From positions 1 to 17,305 of the forward strand of contig NZ_JNJP01000078.1 of NCBI RefSeq assembly GCF_000701705.1: a DNA stretch of 17,305 nucleotides. The letters are read 5' to 3'. Shown here piece by piece: positions 14,519 through 17,305 of the stretch (positions are counted from its first letter, which is position 1; each line of letters starts with the position of its first letter). The notes under the pieces were generated by a model that ran no database searches, was not told where the DNA came from, and saw only the letters and a program-made list of their open reading frames with translations. Made by a program: the position numbers and the translations under genes. The DNA comes from Bilophila wadsworthia ATCC 49260 (GTDB lineage: Bacteria; Desulfobacterota; Desulfovibrionia; Desulfovibrionales; Desulfovibrionaceae).

Positions 14519-15373
14519 ATGACTGCTGAGCAACGTTTTTTCCCAATCTGGAAGATGTGTCTGTGTGCCGCCGTTGTGTTGTCCCTGATGGGATGCGCGG
14601 CAAAGCATGGCGATAAGGCCGTCAACTCTCCTGATGTGCAGGCGGTTGAAACGACGTCGTCGGTTGGAGCGGCTAGCGTGGCGGATTCCGATTCTGCCTT
14701 CGAGGATTACGACGATGAAGAATCTGAGGCCATTGCCGACCCCTTGGAAGGGTGGAACCGGTTCTGGTTCGGCTTCAATGACGTCCTCCTGTTGAAGGTC
14801 GTTAAGCCCGTCTACACGGGGTATACCTATATTACCCCGTCGCCTGTGCGGACCGGGCTCAGCAATGCTTTTCACAATATCCAGATGCCTATCCGTTTTC
14901 TGAACTGCGTGTTGCAGGGACGTTTCGGGGAAGCCTGGATTGAAGTCGGGCGTTTCGTTGTGAACACGACTGCCGGTTTTGGCGGTGTTTTCGATGTCGC
15001 CAAGCAGAGTAAGCCGCTCATCCCCGTGGATAATCGAGATGCTGATTTTGGCCAGACGCTCGGCGTATGGGGATTTGGCGAGGGGATTTATCTTGTATGG
15101 CCTGTCGTCGGGCCGAGTACGGTACGTGACACGGTAGGCCTTGCCGGAGACTGGACGACGTCCGCATTCTTCTGGATTTCGGAACCCATCGGTCCCCTTG
15201 AGTTTGAACCCGCGCTGGCGGCAAGCCTTGGCCTCCGCTTCAACGATATGGGGACGGTAATCAGCACATACGAATCGCTGAAAAAGAGTGCTGTGGAACC
15301 TTATATTGCGGCACGGGATGCCTACGTCAAATACCGCCGTGCCGGAATCATGGGTAACCGATTCCAATGGTAA
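14519..15373 (+). CDS. mlaA: Outer-membrane lipoprotein MlaA (VacJ)
   Basis: 284 residues. An N-terminal signal ends in the lipobox LSLMGC, placing the lipidated cysteine at 26. A low-complexity acidic linker follows (about 30-72, with DDEESEAIADP). The VacJ/MlaA domain spans about 73-270: ADPLEGWNRFWFGFND, PVRTGLSNAFHNIQMPIRFLNCVLQG, FGQTLGVWGFGEGIYLVWPVVGPSTVRDTVG. MlaA is a ring-shaped protein in the outer-membrane inner leaflet that extracts misplaced phospholipid from the outer leaflet and gives it to MlaC. In E. coli mlaA is at a separate locus; here it closes the operon, 11 bp after mlaC. The ribosome-binding site is weak, so coupled translation is likely. Confidence 0.95.
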   Translation: MTAEQRFFPIWKMCLCAAVVLSLMGCAAKHGDKAVNSPDVQAVETTSSVGAASVADSDSAFEDYDDEESEAIADPLEGWNRFWFGFNDVLLLKVVKPVYTGYTYITPSPVRTGLSNAFHNIQMPIRFLNCVLQGRFGEAWIEVGRFVVNTTAGFGGVFDVAKQSKPLIPVDNRDADFGQTLGVWGFGEGIYLVWPVVGPSTVRDTVGLAGDWTTSAFFWISEPIGPLEFEPALAASLGLRFNDMGTVISTYESLKKSAVEPYIAARDAYVKYRRAGIMGNRFQW

Positions 15374-15385
15374 TGTGTCATTGAA

Positions 15386-15421
15386 CAGTAAAAAAGCCCT
15401 CCTAGGAGGGCTTTTTTACTG
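15386..15421. terminator. Bidirectional terminator between mlaA and moeA
   Basis: A 36-bp perfect palindrome centred on CCTAGG, with GCCCTCC/GGAGGGC arms, an A run on the left and a T run (six T) on the right. It is 12 bp after the mlaA stop and 42 bp before the moeA stop. Because both strands show stem plus T run, it should terminate both convergent transcripts. Confidence 0.93.
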
Positions 15422-15463
15422 CGAGGGGAAAACCTGCAAGGCTACGTGAACTTTTCAAGAAAT

Positions 15464-16768
15464 TCAGCTTTCAAAAAGTAAGACATCAACAGGCGTTCCC
15501 GCCTCAAGGCCTTCTATCCGTGCGGAAATGCGCACCAGCCCTTCCGAATCCAGCAACGTCCGAAGGAGCCCCGACAGGCCGGGGACCGGGACGGCGCGCG
15601 GAAGGCCGTTCGCCTGATGTTCCAACCTCACGCGGATATAGTCTTCGCGTCCTTGGCGGGAAGCGATGTTGCGCGACAGTATGGCCTGGCGCGAAGGCCA
15701 GAATGTCTGATCGAAAGCGTGTCCGTATCGGAAATTCCCCTGCCCAAAAAACTGGGCCATGAGGGAATGCCCGGCAAGGTGGCGGAGAAAGGGAACCCCC
15801 AGAACGTGCATGACGACCTGCGCGGAGGCTACCTGTCCTGGAAGCCCCCAGACGAGTGTCTGGCCGCAGCGGGCCAATATCAACGGTTTGCCCGGACTGA
15901 GCGCAACGCCGTGGCAAAGGATTTCCGTGTCGCCCAAGGATTGCAGGGCTTCCAGGGTCAGATCCCGGACGCCTATGGAGCTTCCTCCGGACAGGAAGAC
16001 GACATCCGCCGAAAGGCCGTTTTCTCCTGCCAGGGCCGCTTTGAGGGAAGCCGTCAGCGGTCCGAGCCGATCCGGCGCGATGCCGAATGTGGAGACATCG
16101 GCAACCGGACGGAGCATGGCTGAAAGGGCGAGTGTGTTGACGTCGCGGATCTGGCCGGGACGTGGGGTTTGCTCAGGGGATACAAGTTCGTCGCCCGTGG
16201 AAAGGATGGAAACCCTCGGACGCCTGATAACGGGAACCTCGGTGATGCCAAGAGCCGCTAAGAGCCCGATTTCTTGTGCGCGGAGTTTTGTTCCCCGCTC
16301 AAGGAGGGGGGTACCTTCTTGAGCATCATCCCCTTTTTGCATGACATATTCGCCTGGGGCGACGGAACGGCGCATTTCAATGACGCCAGCGCCGAACGGC
16401 TTGGTATGCTCGACCATAATGACGGCATCCGCTCCTTCGGGAAGGTAGCCACCCGTCACGATAGCAGCACACTGTCCGGATTGGAGCGTGAAGTTGGGCG
16501 GCCGGTCGATGGCAATTTCCCCGACGCAGTCAAGCCACACAGGATTAGCCTCCGAAGCCCCGAAGAGATCGGAAGCTTGCACGGCATAGCCATCCATTCC
16601 CGAGCGGTTGGCTGGCGGCAAGGTTTCCGTGGCCATAATCGTTTCAGCCAGTATGGGGCCGCCGGAAAGCTTGTCCAGCCGTTTGCTTTCTTGGGGAAGG
16701 GGAGAAACGTCGAGTAGCCGGGAAATGACTTCCTCGACAGGAAGGACGTGGAGAAAATCCTTTTGCAT
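15464..16768 (-). CDS. moeA: Molybdopterin molybdenumtransferase MoeA
   Basis: 434 residues, in the usual range (about 400-430). MoeA inserts molybdate into adenylylated molybdopterin to make molybdenum cofactor; tungsten versions exist. Domains I/II: PPANRSGMDGYAV (Asp59), GQCAAIVTGGYLPEGADAVIM (Thr105). Domain III (MPT-binding fold): ILSTGDELVSP (188-198), LSGGSSIGVRD (259-269) and a GLPG loop at 308-311. Domain IV is the C-terminal beta barrel. Two oddities: the GLPG loop continues as QVASA instead of the usual NPVSA, and SGGSSIGVRD is the archaeal or MoeA2-like variant of SGGVSVG. AAGGATAAGGAT precedes the ATG. It converges on mlaA through the shared terminator. The cofactor would serve formate dehydrogenase and other Mo/W enzymes typical of this lineage (inference). 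Confidence 0.94.
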   Translation of the reverse strand: MQKDFLHVLPVEEVISRLLDVSPLPQESKRLDKLSGGPILAETIMATETLPPANRSGMDGYAVQASDLFGASEANPVWLDCVGEIAIDRPPNFTLQSGQCAAIVTGGYLPEGADAVIMVEHTKPFGAGVIEMRRSVAPGEYVMQKGDDAQEGTPLLERGTKLRAQEIGLLAALGITEVPVIRRPRVSILSTGDELVSPEQTPRPGQIRDVNTLALSAMLRPVADVSTFGIAPDRLGPLTASLKAALAGENGLSADVVFLSGGSSIGVRDLTLEALQSLGDTEILCHGVALSPGKPLILARCGQTLVWGLPGQVASAQVVMHVLGVPFLRHLAGHSLMAQFFGQGNFRYGHAFDQTFWPSRQAILSRNIASRQGREDYIRVRLEHQANGLPRAVPVPGLSGLLRTLLDSEGLVRISARIEGLEAGTPVDVLLFES

Positions 16769-16836
16769 ATCCTTATCCTTTTGTTATGTATATTTATTTG
16801 TTATTAAAGAATATTTTTATATATATTTCTTGATAA

Positions 16837-16851
16837 TAGCAGATTCTGCTA
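16837..16851. promoter_or_regulatory. Palindrome upstream of moeA (candidate operator)
   Basis: TAGCAGA-T-TCTGCTA is a perfect 7-bp inverted repeat with a single-base centre, in AT-rich DNA 69-83 bp upstream of the moeA start. Position and symmetry fit a dimeric repressor or activator site. No regulator is identified. Confidence 0.35.
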
Positions 16852-16947
16852 ACTTATTTCTAACCCAAAATTCTTTTACTATCCTTGTAGATACTCTCTC
16901 CCCACATCCCCTCTCACAAAAAAAGCACGTCCACAAGAGTCCTTTGG

Positions 16948-17005
16948 GCGAAGTCTCTAGCCGCACCCTTCGCGGGTCCTTCCGGCCCGTGGGATCTCCC
17001 AACGG
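16948..17005. other. Cluster of three short hairpins, possible structured RNA or element remnant
   Basis: Three successive inverted repeats: GCGAAG (16948-16953) with CTTCGC (16968-16973); a hairpin at about 16973-16989 of the form CGGGTC-loop-GGCCCG including one G-U pair; and CCG-T-GGGATCTCCC-AA-CGG at 16987-17005. The first two share one base and the last two overlap by three, so not all could form fully at once. The GC content contrasts with its surroundings. No known RNA family is recognised. Confidence 0.3.
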
Positions 17006-17105
17006 CGGTTCGACCCCATACTGTGGCTACGACTTGCGAAATGGAACCCCCGAAATAATGAGATGTTTTCTGGGGATGTTAGCTGCTGCCTAAAAAGTTG
17101 GCATA

Positions 17106-17120
17106 TTTATTTCAAATAAA
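17106..17120. promoter_or_regulatory. AT palindrome before the right-edge gene
   Basis: TTTATTT-C-AAATAAA, a perfect 7-bp inverted repeat with one central base, ends 11 bp before the ATG at 17132 and just after TTGGCA (17098-17103). It could be an operator overlapping the promoter; AT-only palindromes also arise by chance. Confidence 0.25.
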
Positions 17121-17131
17121 ATTAAGGTGCT

Positions 17132-17305
17132 ATGATGAAAAAGAACAAATATGCCGGGCAGGTCAAAAAGCGGTGTGAGGCCGAAACGCTCAACGCCTCA
17201 GAGAAAAATATGCTTGCAAAGGTAGAGCAGGATCGGACGCTCCGCCAGTCGCTCTACCATCCCATAAGGGTGAAGGCCCCCGACATCCCCGTGGATGAGC
17301 TGATC
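17132..17305 (+). CDS. Unrecognised protein, N-terminal 58 residues (cut by window end)
   Basis: Open from ATG 17132 (a second ATG follows at 17135) to the window end, 58 codons without a stop. TAAGGTG at 17123-17129 is a usable ribosome-binding site with short spacing. The visible part is basic and helical at first (MMKKNKYAGQVKKRCEAE), then NASEKNMLAKVEQDRTLRQSLYH, then a proline-containing stretch (PIRVKAPDIPVDEL). There is no signal peptide or membrane segment. I do not recognise the family. The codon usage after the AT-rich leader is GC-rich like the other genes, which supports real coding. It is divergent from moeA across the 363-bp gap. Confidence 0.55.
   Translation, partial: MMKKNKYAGQVKKRCEAETLNASEKNMLAKVEQDRTLRQSLYHPIRVKAPDIPVDELI

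Larger units (their letters stand above)
16769..17131. other. 363-bp AT-rich gap without a convincing gene
   Basis: Upstream of moeA the DNA is strongly AT-rich (16780-16870), containing a 15-bp palindrome at 16837-16851. From about 16920 to 17060 it becomes GC-rich with consecutive inverted repeats (see 16948-17005). The remaining part is AT-rich again before the gene at 17132. The only open frames are short, overlap moeA antisense, or have no plausible start, so I do not call a gene. The region must hold the moeA promoter (reading left) and the promoter of the right-edge gene. Confidence 0.6.

Noticed and set aside
16817..17002. 61-codon minus-strand open frame upstream of moeA
   Set aside because: No ribosome-binding site or recognisable motif; it crosses the hairpin cluster and the AT-rich promoter region.
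17007..17017. GGTTCGACCCC resembling a tRNA T-arm
   Set aside because: The flanking bases do not form a 5-bp T stem, and no anticodon arm or acceptor stem can be built around it.
1973..17028. CATACTGTGG shared between the integrase upstream region (about 1974) and the right-hand gap (about 17018) as possible att repeats
   Set aside because: Ten-base matches are expected many times by chance in 17 kb, and the match does not extend; the DNA between the two is conserved chromosome, not an element.
1..17305. CRISPR array, toxin-antitoxin, restriction or other defence system
   Set aside because: No regularly spaced repeats and no genes with such domains were seen on either strand.

Overview
The window looks like a chromosomal segment of a Desulfovibrionaceae-type bacterium (Desulfovibrio/Bilophila-like, formerly Deltaproteobacteria). 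This is inferred from the diderm envelope genes (complete outer-membrane lipid asymmetry pathway, SPOR protein, lipoprotein), the class II fructose bisphosphatase, the MoeA type and the moderately GC-rich coding style. No rRNA marker is present to prove it.

Left end (1-2090): the edge of an integrated element, probably a prophage or integrative island. It holds a 3' piece of an unrecognised gene, a small helix-turn-helix (excisionase-like) protein 2 bp behind it, and a complete tyrosine integrase converging on them with a 20-bp overlap. Three direct copies of GCTAACC lie just upstream of the integrase start. Host genes begin immediately to the right.

Middle (2150-10970): housekeeping genes. 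ettA (ABC-F translation factor) converges on a minus-strand group glpX > secreted unknown > fabD; a perfect 18-bp stem sits between ettA and fabD. Divergent from glpX is hrpB (DExH helicase) with a strong terminator, followed by argS (arginyl-tRNA synthetase).

Right (11060-15420): a tight six-gene operon: SPOR-domain inner-membrane protein, mlaE, mlaF, mlaD, mlaC, mlaA. Together the Mla proteins form a retrograde phospholipid route from the outer membrane (MlaA lipoprotein) via periplasmic MlaC to the MlaFED ABC complex. The outer-membrane partner is in the same operon, and no mlaB (STAS subunit) is seen. The operon ends in a 36-bp perfect palindrome that also serves the convergent moeA (molybdopterin molybdenumtransferase).

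Far right (16769-17305): a 363-bp AT-rich gap upstream of moeA with palindromes and an unexplained GC-rich hairpin cluster, then the first 58 codons of an unrecognised gene cut by the window edge.

I found no CRISPR array, tRNA, rRNA, insertion sequence or recognisable defence system. Most of the window is ordinary conserved chromosome. The parts most worth a second look are the integrase edge, the Mla operon composition, the MoeA motif substitutions and the gap at 16.8-17.1 kb.
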